Assembly: GCA_964511185.1 (NCBI GenBank)
Contig: CAZEDU010000172.1
Location: 1 to 7,546, forward strand
Reading direction: 5' to 3'
Source of the DNA: CAZEDU01 sp964511185
Lineage (GTDB): Bacteria; Myxococcota; Myxococcia; Myxococcales; Myxococcaceae
DNA: 7,546 bases
How positions within the stretch are numbered: position 1 is the first letter of the stretch; each line of letters starts with the position of its first letter. Below, piece after piece: positions 1 through 6,671 of the stretch. The notes below the pieces were generated by a model. The model made no database searches. It was not told the DNA's origin and saw only the letters and a program-made list of their open reading frames with translations. The position numbers and the translations under genes are program-made.

Positions 1-95
1 CACAAGCCCCGAACAGGCTCCGCAGTAGACATCCCCCGCCGAATTCACGAGCATGCGCTCCCTCCGGCGGGCCGGCCGCCCCGCTGCAGTCCCCC

Positions 96-2714
96 ATGAA
101 CGCGACCTTCCCCCTCCGGCCGCTCATCGCCCTCGCGCTGCTCGCGGTCTCGCCTGCCTGGTCGGACGACGGCGGCGTCCACGAGCCCGACGGCGGCGCG
201 CCCACCGGCCTCGTCCCCCCTTCCCTCCGCGTCGACTCCCCCGCCGCGTACCCCGACGAGCCCGCGGTCCACCCGGCGCAAGAGGTCCAGCTCGAGCTCG
301 TCATCACCGAGACCGGCGAGGTGGAATCAGCGCACGTGGTGGGCGAGCCCGACGCGCGCTTCGCCGACGCCGCGCTGCACGCCGCCGCCGGGCTGCAGTT
401 CGAACCCGCCACGCTCGACGGCCAGCCCGTCTCGGTGCGCGCGCCGTTCGTCTACCGCTTCGAGGCGCGCGCGCCGCCGCCGCAGACCGGGGTCCTCTCC
501 GGCGTGGTCCGGGCCAAGGGCTCGCGCCTCCCCGTGCCCAGCGCTTCGCTCTCGGTCGACGGCCAGGCCACGCCCATCGAGGTCGCGCCCGACGGGCGTT
601 TTCGCCTCGAGCTCCCGCCCGGCAAGACGTGGGTTCGGGTGAGCGCGCCCGGGTACCGCCCCGGCGCCTTCTCGGAGGAGATCCGCGCCAACGTCGAGTT
701 GAAGGTGGAGTACGCCATCGAGCCGACGACCGTCACCCCGTACGAGACCATCGTCATCGGCCAGCGCGAGCGCACCGAGGTCGCGAGCGTGCAGCTGCGC
801 GAGCAGGAGATCCGCGAGGTGCCCGGCACGATGGGCGACCCGTTCCGCGTCATCATGCTGATGCCCGGCGTGTCCTCGCTCGGCTCCGGCCTGTCGTACC
901 CCGTCGTGCGCGGCACGCAGCCGGCGGCCACCGGCTACTTCATCGACGGCGTGCGGGTGCCGCAGCTGTTTCACCTCCTGCTCGGCTCGGCGGTCATCCA
1001 CCCCGACTTCGTCGACGGCATCGACTTCTTCCCGGGCGCGCCGCCCGCGCGCTACGGCCGGCTGCTCGGCGGCGCGGTGGAGGGCGTGCTCAGCCGGCCG
1101 CGCGATGACCGGCTGCACGGGACCGCGTACGCCGATCTGCTCAACGCGGGGCTCTTCGTCGAGACGCCGATTCAGAAGACGAAGACCAACTTCACGCTCG
1201 CCGGACGGCTGAGCTATTCGCCGCTCCTGCTCGCGCTCGCGGCGAACACGGTGCTCCCGGCCGACGTGCCGATGCCGGTCGCCGACTTCGCGGACTACCA
1301 GGCGCGCGTCGAGCAGGCGCTGGGCGCGACGCGGCTGCGGCTGCTCGCGTTCGGCAGCTCGGACATCTTCGGGGCGCGGCCGCGGAACGAGCAGCAGCAG
1401 GGCGGTCACCTGGGCGTGAGCTTCCACCGCGTCGACCTGCGCGCCCGCCACCCCGTCGGCAGGGGCGAGGCAGAGCTCGGCGCCACCTGGGGCATCGAGC
1501 GGATCGGCCTCTTCGGCGAACAAGGCTCGAGGCGGCTGGCCGAGTTCAGCTTGAACCAGCGCAACGTGATGGTGCGCGGCGGCTACTCGCTGCCGTTGAG
1601 CGAAGCGCTCGAGCTCAAAGTCGGCGCGGACGTGGAGCACCACCGCGGGCAGATCGTCTTCGAGCTCGGCGAAGAGGGCGCCAACGCCGCGGTCATTCCG
1701 CTTCCCCTCGCGCTCGCGACCTACGTCGGCGGCTACGTCGAGGCGACCTGGAAGCCCACCGAGCGCTGGGTCATCGTGCCCGGCCTGCGCGCCGACAACT
1801 ACTACCTCACGCCGCGCATCAGCGAGCCGGCGTTGGAGCCGCGGCTGTCCGCCCGCTACGCGCTCACCGAACGCGTGACGCTCAAGGCGGGCGGCGGGCT
1901 CTACCATCAGCCGCCCACGCTGCTCATCCCGATTCCGGTGGCGGACATCGCCGGCTTGAACCAGGGCCTGCAGCAGGCCGTGCAGCTGGACCTGGGCGTG
2001 GAGACCAAGCTGCCCAAGAACTTCGAAGGCTCGGTCGACGTCTATTACAACCCGCTCTTGCGCACCGTCGACTTGGACTTGGAGCGCGTGTTCAACCGAC
2101 AGCGGCTCGGCGCGCGGCGCATCGACCAGAGCACGTCCGGCGCCTCCTACGGCTTCGAGCTCCTCTTGCGAAAGCCGCTCTCGGACCGCTGGTTCGGCTG
2201 GGTCTCGTACAGCTTCAACCAGAGCGTGCGGCATCAGAGGTTCGTCCGCTACGACGACTCGGGCGTGCCCGCCCAGGTGCTCGAAGGCGACGTGGCGTAC
2301 GCGTTTCGCCAGGCGCACGTGGTGAACCTCGCGCTCAGCTATCAGCTCGCGAGCGGCTGGACGCTGGGCACCGTGCTCCACCTGAACACCGGCCGGCCGG
2401 AGACCGGTGAAATCGCCTCGCGCACCCAGCGGCGCGTCGACACCCCCACCGGCCCGACCTGGGTGCTCGTCGACCGCGACCGCGTCGACGACCTCCCGCC
2501 GTTCTGGCGTGTGGACGCCCGCGTCTCGCGCACGTTCACGTTCAACGACTTCACGCTGCAGGCGTACCTCGACGTCTTCAACCTGGGCGTGAGCTTCGAG
2601 ACCTTCGGCTACAACTACCTCATCGCCGATCCGTTCTCGGGGACGGACTTCCGAAAAGAAGCCGTCTCGTTCCCCGTCGTCGCGCCGATGCTGGGGCTCA
2701 AGGGGACCTACTGA
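96..2714 (+). CDS. TonB-dependent outer-membrane receptor with N-terminal TonB-C-like and carboxypeptidase-regulatory-like domains
   Basis: Predicted outer-membrane active-transport receptor of 872 residues. Residues 1-24 form a signal peptide (basic/hydrophobic start, ALLAVSPAWS). Residues about 51-122 match the TonB C-terminal fold (ITETGEVESAHVV, then DAALHAAAGLQFEPA). Residues about 132-187 form a carboxypeptidase-regulatory-like beta sandwich (GVLSGVVRAKG, PDGRFRLELPPG). A TonB-box-like ETIVIG lies at 217-222, followed by the plug (about 225-333, with VVRGTQPAATGYFIDGVRV and an ARYGRLLGGAVEG end). The remaining ~530 residues are a beta barrel ending in an aromatic residue (Tyr872), as outer-membrane proteins do. 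Length is normal for the family. The ATG at 96 is chosen because the signal peptide follows directly, but no Shine-Dalgarno sequence precedes it (pyrimidine-rich CAGTCCCCC). The stop overlaps the next start. The family call is firm; the ligand is unknown (siderophore, peptide or glycan are all possible). The TonB-C domain on a receptor is the unusual part. Confidence 0.93.
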   Translation: MNATFPLRPLIALALLAVSPAWSDDGGVHEPDGGAPTGLVPPSLRVDSPAAYPDEPAVHPAQEVQLELVITETGEVESAHVVGEPDARFADAALHAAAGLQFEPATLDGQPVSVRAPFVYRFEARAPPPQTGVLSGVVRAKGSRLPVPSASLSVDGQATPIEVAPDGRFRLELPPGKTWVRVSAPGYRPGAFSEEIRANVELKVEYAIEPTTVTPYETIVIGQRERTEVASVQLREQEIREVPGTMGDPFRVIMLMPGVSSLGSGLSYPVVRGTQPAATGYFIDGVRVPQLFHLLLGSAVIHPDFVDGIDFFPGAPPARYGRLLGGAVEGVLSRPRDDRLHGTAYADLLNAGLFVETPIQKTKTNFTLAGRLSYSPLLLALAANTVLPADVPMPVADFADYQARVEQALGATRLRLLAFGSSDIFGARPRNEQQQGGHLGVSFHRVDLRARHPVGRGEAELGATWGIERIGLFGEQGSRRLAEFSLNQRNVMVRGGYSLPLSEALELKVGADVEHHRGQIVFELGEEGANAAVIPLPLALATYVGGYVEATWKPTERWVIVPGLRADNYYLTPRISEPALEPRLSARYALTERVTLKAGGGLYHQPPTLLIPIPVADIAGLNQGLQQAVQLDLGVETKLPKNFEGSVDVYYNPLLRTVDLDLERVFNRQRLGARRIDQSTSGASYGFELLLRKPLSDRWFGWVSYSFNQSVRHQRFVRYDDSGVPAQVLEGDVAYAFRQAHVVNLALSYQLASGWTLGTVLHLNTGRPETGEIASRTQRRVDTPTGPTWVLVDRDRVDDLPPFWRVDARVSRTFTFNDFTLQAYLDVFNLGVSFETFGYNYLIADPFSGTDFRKEAVSFPVVAPMLGLKGTY

Positions 2715-3922
2715 TGAGGACGCGTTCGCTGCTGTTCGCCGCCGCCGTCCTAATCGCCTGTCAGCCTTCGCCCGAAGACCCGGTCTACATCCTCGGGCTC
2801 GTCACCGCCGGAGACGGCAAGCCGCTCGAGGGCGAGACGGTGAGCATCGAGCGGCGGGTCCAAACCTACGACCCGAACGCGCAGGCGCGTGGCCCCGACC
2901 AGGACGAGCAGATCACCACGGTCGCCGTCGAGAGCGACGGGCTGTTCGTCGCCGAGGTCCTCTACTTCTATGCGATGGCCTTGCCGGGAAAGTACCCCGC
3001 CTGGTTTCAAGCGCGGTTGCCCGAGCGTGACGGCCGCGGAGAAACGCTGGCGCGGTTCTTCCCCCCCACTTCCGACGTCGAGTTGCCGACCCTGACACCC
3101 TGGGCCGTCCACGTGGACGGACTGCTATCGAGTCAGCCGGTCAGCTTAGAGCAGCAGCCTCCACCCGCCGTGCCCGAGGCGCTCGACGCCTTCGACTTCG
3201 GAGCGGAGCCCGCCCCCGAGCGCGGACCCCAGTCTACCCTGCCGCAGCGCTCGAGCTCGGGACCGCTGCAGACGCGCCTCGAGCTCACCTCGCCCACCGG
3301 ACTGGCGTGGAGCAGCAAGTCCCTCGACCCAAACGACGCCGAGCTGCGAGAGGACTTCGAGCTGACCGCGCGAGCCCATGCGACCTGGTGGGGCGTTCCC
3401 GCCGGCACCTCTGGCTTTCAGCAGCCGAGCGTGTGGATGAGCTGGTCGAGCCCCCGCGTCGCTTTCCAGACGGGCAACGTCGTTCCGCGCAGCCGCTCGG
3501 CGACCTGCGATGCCGAGAACACCCCCTGCGCGTGGAATGACGGAAAGCTCGACTTGGCCTCCGGAAGCATCGCCTCGCTCCGGTTCGACACGCCGTTCTT
3601 GGTCCGCCGCATCATCCTTCGTGGCGTGGTGTTACCCGACGTCGCCACGCTGCACCTCGCGACGCTCCCGCCCAACGGCGTCGACCAGTTCGCGATCTCG
3701 AACGACTCCGACAACAGATCGAACCTCGCCCCGGAGGAGATCGGCGCGCCGGGTGATATCTACCATGGCGGCTACGAGTACTTCTTGAGCTTCGAGCTTG
3801 TGCCGCCCGTGCTCGCTGCCGGGCTCAGAGCTCAGAGCACGGTCCCCTCGTACGGCCCCGACCCCGAGAGCCCCCCTCGCGAGTACTTGGTCAGGCTGCG
3901 CGAGCTCTCCGTCTTCGAGTGA
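2714..3922 (+). CDS. Lipoprotein, probable accessory partner of the upstream TonB-dependent receptor
   Basis: A 402-residue exported lipoprotein of unrecognised family. The N-terminus has Arg2 and Arg4, a hydrophobic run and a lipobox LIAC ending at Cys16, so the mature protein should be lipidated and membrane-anchored. Residues about 24-100 look like a carboxypeptidase-regulatory/Ig-like beta sandwich (LGLVTAGDGKPLEGETVSI), similar in kind to the domain in the receptor. Residues about 140-185 are Pro/Gln/Ser-rich and probably a flexible linker. The rest (about 186-402) is rich in alternating hydrophobic residues and Trp, suggesting another beta fold; Cys265 and Cys272 could form one disulfide. 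The start ATG shares its A with the receptor's TGA stop and has AAGGGG eight bases upstream, so translation is probably coupled. By position it may bind or deliver the receptor's ligand at the outer membrane. That is inference, and I see no SusD-like helical repeats. Confidence 0.85.
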   Translation: MRTRSLLFAAAVLIACQPSPEDPVYILGLVTAGDGKPLEGETVSIERRVQTYDPNAQARGPDQDEQITTVAVESDGLFVAEVLYFYAMALPGKYPAWFQARLPERDGRGETLARFFPPTSDVELPTLTPWAVHVDGLLSSQPVSLEQQPPPAVPEALDAFDFGAEPAPERGPQSTLPQRSSSGPLQTRLELTSPTGLAWSSKSLDPNDAELREDFELTARAHATWWGVPAGTSGFQQPSVWMSWSSPRVAFQTGNVVPRSRSATCDAENTPCAWNDGKLDLASGSIASLRFDTPFLVRRIILRGVVLPDVATLHLATLPPNGVDQFAISNDSDNRSNLAPEEIGAPGDIYHGGYEYFLSFELVPPVLAAGLRAQSTVPSYGPDPESPPREYLVRLRELSVFE

Positions 3923-3925
3923 CTG

Positions 3926-3948
3926 TTCGACTAAGGCGCGTGGTCGAA
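3926..3948. other. Short inverted repeat at the convergent gene ends
   Basis: TTCGAC (3926-3931) and GTCGAA (3943-3948) face each other across 11 bases; the pairing can extend by a T-G wobble and an A-T pair. It spans the eight-base gap between the two convergent stop codons and enters the end of the cysteine-rich lipoprotein gene. It could act as a two-way terminator or transcription roadblock, but it has no T run on either side and is short enough to be chance. Confidence 0.25.
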
Positions 3949-5187
3949 GCAGCCGAACGTGTGCGCGCAGGTGGCGCTGCCCGACCCCGCGTCGGCGCAG
4001 CCCACGCCCGGCAAGGCCACGCAGGACCCGCCGCCCTGCGGCGCCGGGTCGCACGCTTCGCCCAACGCGGCGGGGGCGGCGCACTTTCCGCTGCTGTCGC
4101 AGAACAGCCCGCTCTTGCACTGCGAGGCCGTCGTGCAGCCCACGCCGACGTTCCCCTTGGCGATGCAGTTTCCGAGCGTCACGCCGGCGCTGTAGCCCGA
4201 GCAGTGGAAGCCCGCGCCGCAGTCCTGGTCGGCCTTGCAGCCGTTCGTCGCGGCCAGCCTGCGGCAGGTCGGGCTTCCGCCGTCGGCGAAGGCCTCCAGG
4301 CAGGTCAGGTCCGCCTGGCAGATGGTGGCACCCGAAGGGTTGCACGCGGTGCCGGGCGCCTCGAACGCGGTGCACTGGCCGCCATCGCAGTACGACAGCA
4401 GGCCGCAGGCCGTGGGCTCAGCCGCGCAGCTCTCGCCGACGGCCTTGTACGCCACGCACGTGTCGGTGCTGTCGCAGAAGTCGCCCGACGCGCAGCTCTG
4501 GCGGTCGGAGGAGCCGCCCGTCGGCGCGCACGAGCCCTCGCGCGCCACGCGCGCGGTGCACACCCCGTTGTACCTGTAGAGCCCCTCCAGGCACTGCACG
4601 CTGTCGGCGACCGGCGTCGCGGCGGCGAAGCGGGGCGTGCACACGCCCGGGCACGTTCCCGCCGAGCTGTCGAGCGTGCAGTACGACGTCGGCGCGCACT
4701 CGTTCGACCCGTAGCAGGGGTCGCCGTCCGCGGTCAGGCCGGTGAGGAAGAAGCGTTGAAACGCGTCGCACCCGGGCACCGAGGCGCCCTCGAAGACGCA
4801 CGCGCTCGACGAGCGCAGCGCGCTCACGCAGGCGGCCGCCGCGGCGCTGTCGAAGCTGGCCCGGCCGTGCTTCACCGCCTGCTCGAGCGCGTAGAACGGG
4901 CTCAACCCGGCGTTCATGTCGGCGACGAGCTTGCGACAGGTCTCTTCGCTGTCGACCGCGTGACAGCGCTTGAGCCACGCGCAGTACGCGGCGAAGAAAT
5001 CGTCTTCCAACGACTCGAGCGTCACCGTGGGCCCCGCATCGGCCGGCGCGCCCGCATCGGTTGGCCTCTTCTCGCGCGGCTCGAGCGTGTTGGGACCGCC
5101 CTGGTCGTCAGGGCCGGTCTGACAGCCGCTCGCCAGGAGCAGACCGCTCCCGGCCACCGCCCAGAGAACCGTGAGAACGCGCCGCAT
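3931..5187 (-). CDS. Cysteine-rich modular lipoprotein (Dickkopf/EGF-like style repeats)
   Basis: A 418-residue secreted lipoprotein with signal peptide and lipobox LASGC ending at Cys22. A Pro/Asp/Ala-rich tether covers about 23-55. Next is a helical-looking domain with six cysteines (69, 75, 84, 120, 130, 140; FFAAYCAWLKRC start). Residues about 158-407 hold seven modules of four cysteines each, spaced C-x(5-11)-C-x5-C-x(4-11)-C, the x5 being exact in six of seven. Apart from the lipid Cys there are 38 cysteines, an even number fitting full disulfide pairing. Such proteins are frequent among myxobacterial surface lipoproteins of unknown function; a binding or adhesion role is only a guess. 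The ATG is preceded by GAGGGGG five bases upstream, and the GAGG can fold on CCTC just after it. The gene lies 55 bases downstream of dps on the same strand and ends eight bases from the convergent lipoprotein gene. Confidence 0.88.
   Translation of the reverse strand: MRRVLTVLWAVAGSGLLLASGCQTGPDDQGGPNTLEPREKRPTDAGAPADAGPTVTLESLEDDFFAAYCAWLKRCHAVDSEETCRKLVADMNAGLSPFYALEQAVKHGRASFDSAAAAACVSALRSSSACVFEGASVPGCDAFQRFFLTGLTADGDPCYGSNECAPTSYCTLDSSAGTCPGVCTPRFAAATPVADSVQCLEGLYRYNGVCTARVAREGSCAPTGGSSDRQSCASGDFCDSTDTCVAYKAVGESCAAEPTACGLLSYCDGGQCTAFEAPGTACNPSGATICQADLTCLEAFADGGSPTCRRLAATNGCKADQDCGAGFHCSGYSAGVTLGNCIAKGNVGVGCTTASQCKSGLFCDSSGKCAAPAALGEACDPAPQGGGSCVALPGVGCADAGSGSATCAHTFGCFDHAP
4010..4714 (-). 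repeat. Seven tandem four-cysteine modules encoded within the lipoprotein gene
   Basis: Diverged protein-level repeats. First to last cysteines are 158-179, 220-244, 254-272, 282-308, 317-341, 351-369 and 379-407. The second and third cysteines are five residues apart in all but the last module (seven). Several modules open with a G-[ED]-x-C or G-x-C turn, and hydrophobic or aromatic residues often precede the third cysteine (TSYC, LSYC, GFHC, LFC). Nucleotide similarity between modules is low, so this is old duplication under structural constraint and not a recent DNA repeat. Confidence 0.7.
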
Positions 5188-5213
5188 GGAGGCCCCCTCG
5201 ATGAGAGAAGCCT

Positions 5214-5246
5214 CTAGCCTAGCGGCGTTGGCCGCGTCAGGACTAG
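5214..5246 (-). terminator. GC-rich interrupted stem-loop after dps, possible terminator
   Basis: GCGGC (5222-5226) and GCCGC (5231-5235) form a tight stem with a four-base loop. Outside it CCT/AGG and CTAG/CTAG can extend the pairing with small internal gaps, and the outer arm includes the dps stop codon. There is no T run on either strand, so it is at best a weak terminator. It lies in the 55-base gap before the cysteine-rich lipoprotein gene. Confidence 0.35.
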
Positions 5247-5860
5247 CGGCTCCTCACCAGCGGCGCGTCGACCAGGTGCTGGCTCAAGAACCACACCTGC
5301 ATCTCGTTCTCGCGGATGATCTGCGACACGAACAGGTCGTTGGTGCCCTCGTCGCCCAGCTCCGACGCGCGCCGCGCCGCCCCGCGCGCCTGCTCGAGCA
5401 CCAGGCGGTGGGCCTCGAGCAGCCGCTGGAGCTGGGTCGGCACGTCCTCGGCCCCCTGCGGCGGCCGCGGGATGCGCGTCTCCTCGGCGACGTCGAACGG
5501 CATGCCGATGGCCACGCCGCCCAGCATCTGCACCCGCTCGGCGATGTCGTCGACCAGCGCCACCTGCTTGGCGTAGTGCTTATCGAACAGCTTGTGCAGC
5601 TGGTAAAAGGTCGGCCCCATCAGCTGCCAGTGGTGCTTCTTGTACAGGTCGCGCAACACGATGGTGTCCGCGAGCGCCTGGTTCAGCATCGTGCAGCACT
5701 CGGCCCTGGTCTCGTCGTCGAGCCCGATCGGCCGAGCCACCAGCTGCCCGGCCTGCTGCACCTCGTGCGGGCGGACCGTCGCTTGCGCCATCGACGGCAT
5801 CTTGTGGCCGCCGTTGTTGCCGCGCGTGTGAGCGCCGCGTTTCGAAACTTCAGTCGCCAT
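5243..5860 (-). CDS. dps: Dps family DNA-binding ferritin-like protein
   Basis: Starvation/stress protein that oxidises Fe(II) with peroxide, stores iron in a 12-subunit shell and often coats DNA. Counting from the chosen start (205 residues), the ferroxidase set is complete: His77 (KKHHW), His89, Asp93 (LHKLFD), Asp104 and Glu108 (VDDIAERV). Their spacing equals that of E. coli Dps H51, H63, D67, D78, E82. The N-terminal ~25 residues are Lys/Arg/His/Gly-rich and probably disordered, a common DNA-binding tail in this family. An in-frame ATG at 5872 would add four residues (MEQP), but GGAG sits six bases before the ATG at 5860 and nothing similar precedes 5872, so 5860 is preferred. A hairpin lies just upstream, between it and the hydroxylase gene, and could regulate it. 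The family call is very firm; peroxide or starvation control is known for the family, not shown here. Confidence 0.95.
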   Translation of the reverse strand: MATEVSKRGAHTRGNNGGHKMPSMAQATVRPHEVQQAGQLVARPIGLDDETRAECCTMLNQALADTIVLRDLYKKHHWQLMGPTFYQLHKLFDKHYAKQVALVDDIAERVQMLGGVAIGMPFDVAEETRIPRPPQGAEDVPTQLQRLLEAHRLVLEQARGAARRASELGDEGTNDLFVSQIIRENEMQVWFLSQHLVDAPLVRSR

Positions 5861-5866
5861 GGGCTG

Positions 5867-5870
5867 CTCC
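5867..5870 (-). promoter_or_regulatory. dps ribosome binding site that decides the start
   Basis: GGAG on the minus strand, six bases before the ATG at 5860. It overlaps the alternative ATG at 5872, which itself has only a T-rich stretch upstream. This favours the 205-residue Dps over the 209-residue form. Confidence 0.7.
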
Positions 5871-5874
5871 ATTG

Positions 5875-5909
5875 AAAAAGGGATGCGCCCTGGAAGGTAC
5901 GCATCCCTT
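5875..5909 (-). terminator. 10-bp stem-loop with T run between the hydroxylase gene and dps (terminator or dps leader attenuator)
   Basis: A perfect inverted repeat: AAGGGATGCG (5878-5887) and CGCATCCCTT (5900-5909) around a 12-base loop. Read on the minus strand the second arm runs into TTTTT, giving the shape of a Rho-independent terminator 32 bases after the hydroxylase stop. It also ends only seven bases before the dps GGAG site, so a dps transcript starting further upstream would carry it in its leader. As DNA it could instead be an operator. The repeat is certain; its role is not. Confidence 0.65.
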
Positions 5910-5941
5910 CGGCCCCGGGCAGCACGACGGCTTTTGAACAG

Positions 5942-6496
5942 CTACGCCGCCGCGGCGGGCCTGCGCACGCGCGTGACGATGGAGCGAATGCCGAGCGCCA
6001 CGCGGTTCGGCCAGAGCTTGGTCTCTTTCTCGATCTGCTCCGGAGCGCCCTTGCGCGTGCCCATCACGTAGTCGAACCAGGGCTTGGTGACGCACCAGTT
6101 GGCGTTCTGGTCCGCGCCCATGTGGTGGTCGTAGTGCCAGGGAAGGTGGGTCTGGCCCCAGCTCGGCTCGGAGTGCGACCGCTTGTGCACGTGGTAGTAG
6201 CGAAACAGCGAGTACCAGACGCCGGTGGTGAAGAACGGCGCGACGGGGAGGAGCGGCGCGTGCAGCACGCCGGCCCCGACCAGCCCGAGCAGCTCTTTCT
6301 GCTTGGGGTTCCAGCTGAAGAACGGGTCTTTGTAGTCACCATCGAGCATCTGGTTCCTGCGGCTGTGCTGATGGTGGTCGTGCCAGTGAAACGCCCAGTA
6401 GCTCTTCTTGTTCTTCCCGCGGTTGTGAAGCACGTACTTGTGGATGACCCACTCCCAAGCGTTGGAGTAGGCGAGCGCGAGCGGTAGTCCGATCAT
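5942..6496 (-). CDS. Fatty acid hydroxylase / sterol desaturase superfamily membrane protein
   Basis: Predicted membrane di-iron oxygenase of 184 residues that would hydroxylate or desaturate a lipid (fatty acyl chain, sterol or carotenoid). The histidine clusters of the superfamily are present: HKYVLH (19-24), HWHDHHQH (37-44), HVHKRSH (102-108) and HYDHH (121-125). They are followed by NANWCVTKPWFDYVMGT, matching the usual family ending of an Asn/Gly-rich turn, W/F-D and GT. Hydrophobic stretches at about 2-23 and 69-98 are likely membrane segments. It is shorter than many members, which often carry extra N-terminal segments. The ATG at 6496 has AGGAG six bases upstream; extending to a TTG at 6601 would add 35 polar, Arg/Gly/Gln-rich residues and is unlikely. 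Its substrate cannot be told from sequence. A hairpin with T run follows its stop. Confidence 0.9.
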   Translation of the reverse strand: MIGLPLALAYSNAWEWVIHKYVLHNRGKNKKSYWAFHWHDHHQHSRRNQMLDGDYKDPFFSWNPKQKELLGLVGAGVLHAPLLPVAPFFTTGVWYSLFRYYHVHKRSHSEPSWGQTHLPWHYDHHMGADQNANWCVTKPWFDYVMGTRKGAPEQIEKETKLWPNRVALGIRSIVTRVRRPAAAA

Positions 6497-6502
6497 GGCT
6501 GG

Positions 6503-6507
6503 CTCCT
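6503..6507 (-). promoter_or_regulatory. Ribosome binding site of the fatty acid hydroxylase gene
   Basis: AGGAG on the minus strand, six bases before the ATG at 6496. It supports that start over the upstream TTG at 6601, which would extend the protein through this intergenic sequence. Confidence 0.7.
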
Positions 6508-6524
6508 GGGGTACCTGCCCATCA

Positions 6525-6554
6525 TCTGTAAGCCTCGCTCCCCCCTGCTGTCCA
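6525..6554 (-). promoter_or_regulatory. Candidate sigma-70-type promoter for the fatty acid hydroxylase gene
   Basis: On the minus strand TGGACA (6554-6549, five of six to TTGACA) is followed after 18 bases by TACAGA (6530-6525, three of six to TATAAT). Transcription would begin near 6517, about 20 bases before the start codon and just ahead of AGGAG. The -10 is weak and the spacer is G-rich, so this is a tentative call. A second -35-like TTGACG at 6601-6596 has no -10 partner. Confidence 0.3.
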
Positions 6555-6671
6555 CCCCGGGTGTCGTTCCGCCGTCTTTTGGCGTCTTTCTCGAGCGTCA
6601 AGATTGCGCGAAAGGACCCCTCCCGCGAGGAAGCGCCCAGGGCTTTCGTCGAGACTTGCGGGCTGAAGGCC

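Noticed and set aside
1..32. Possible start of a divergent minus-strand gene (ATG at 32) or tail of a plus-strand gene (TAG at 26-28)
   Set aside because: Only about ten codons are visible in either case, with no usable ribosome binding site spacing or motif, so neither can be supported.
53..1108. Plus-strand frame of 351 codons overlapping the receptor start
   Set aside because: Composition is mostly Arg/Ala/Pro and it is a shifted reading of the receptor's N-terminal half, which has clear domains in its own frame.
327..2381. Long open frame of 684 codons antisense to the receptor gene
   Set aside because: It is Arg/Ala/Val/Glu-rich with no domain, signal or motif, and lies wholly opposite a well-supported receptor. 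Such open antisense frames are normal in DNA this GC-rich.
3919..5217. Plus-strand frame of 432 codons over the cysteine-rich lipoprotein gene
   Set aside because: It is Arg/Ala/Val-rich and featureless, while the opposite strand gives a lipobox and regular cysteine modules.
5946..5958. GC palindrome CCGCCGCGGCGG near the hydroxylase stop
   Set aside because: It falls in codons for the protein's C-terminal Pro-Ala-Ala-Ala-Ala and is explained by GC-rich alanine codons.
6497..6601. N-terminal extension of the hydroxylase from a TTG at 6601
   Set aside because: The added 35 residues are polar and low in complexity, and AGGAG is well placed for the ATG at 6496. The TTG is more likely intergenic.
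6617..6645. Small GC stems after the clpX stop, considered as a terminator
   Set aside because: The stems have only four to six pairs, some G-T, and only TTT follows. This is too weak to call.
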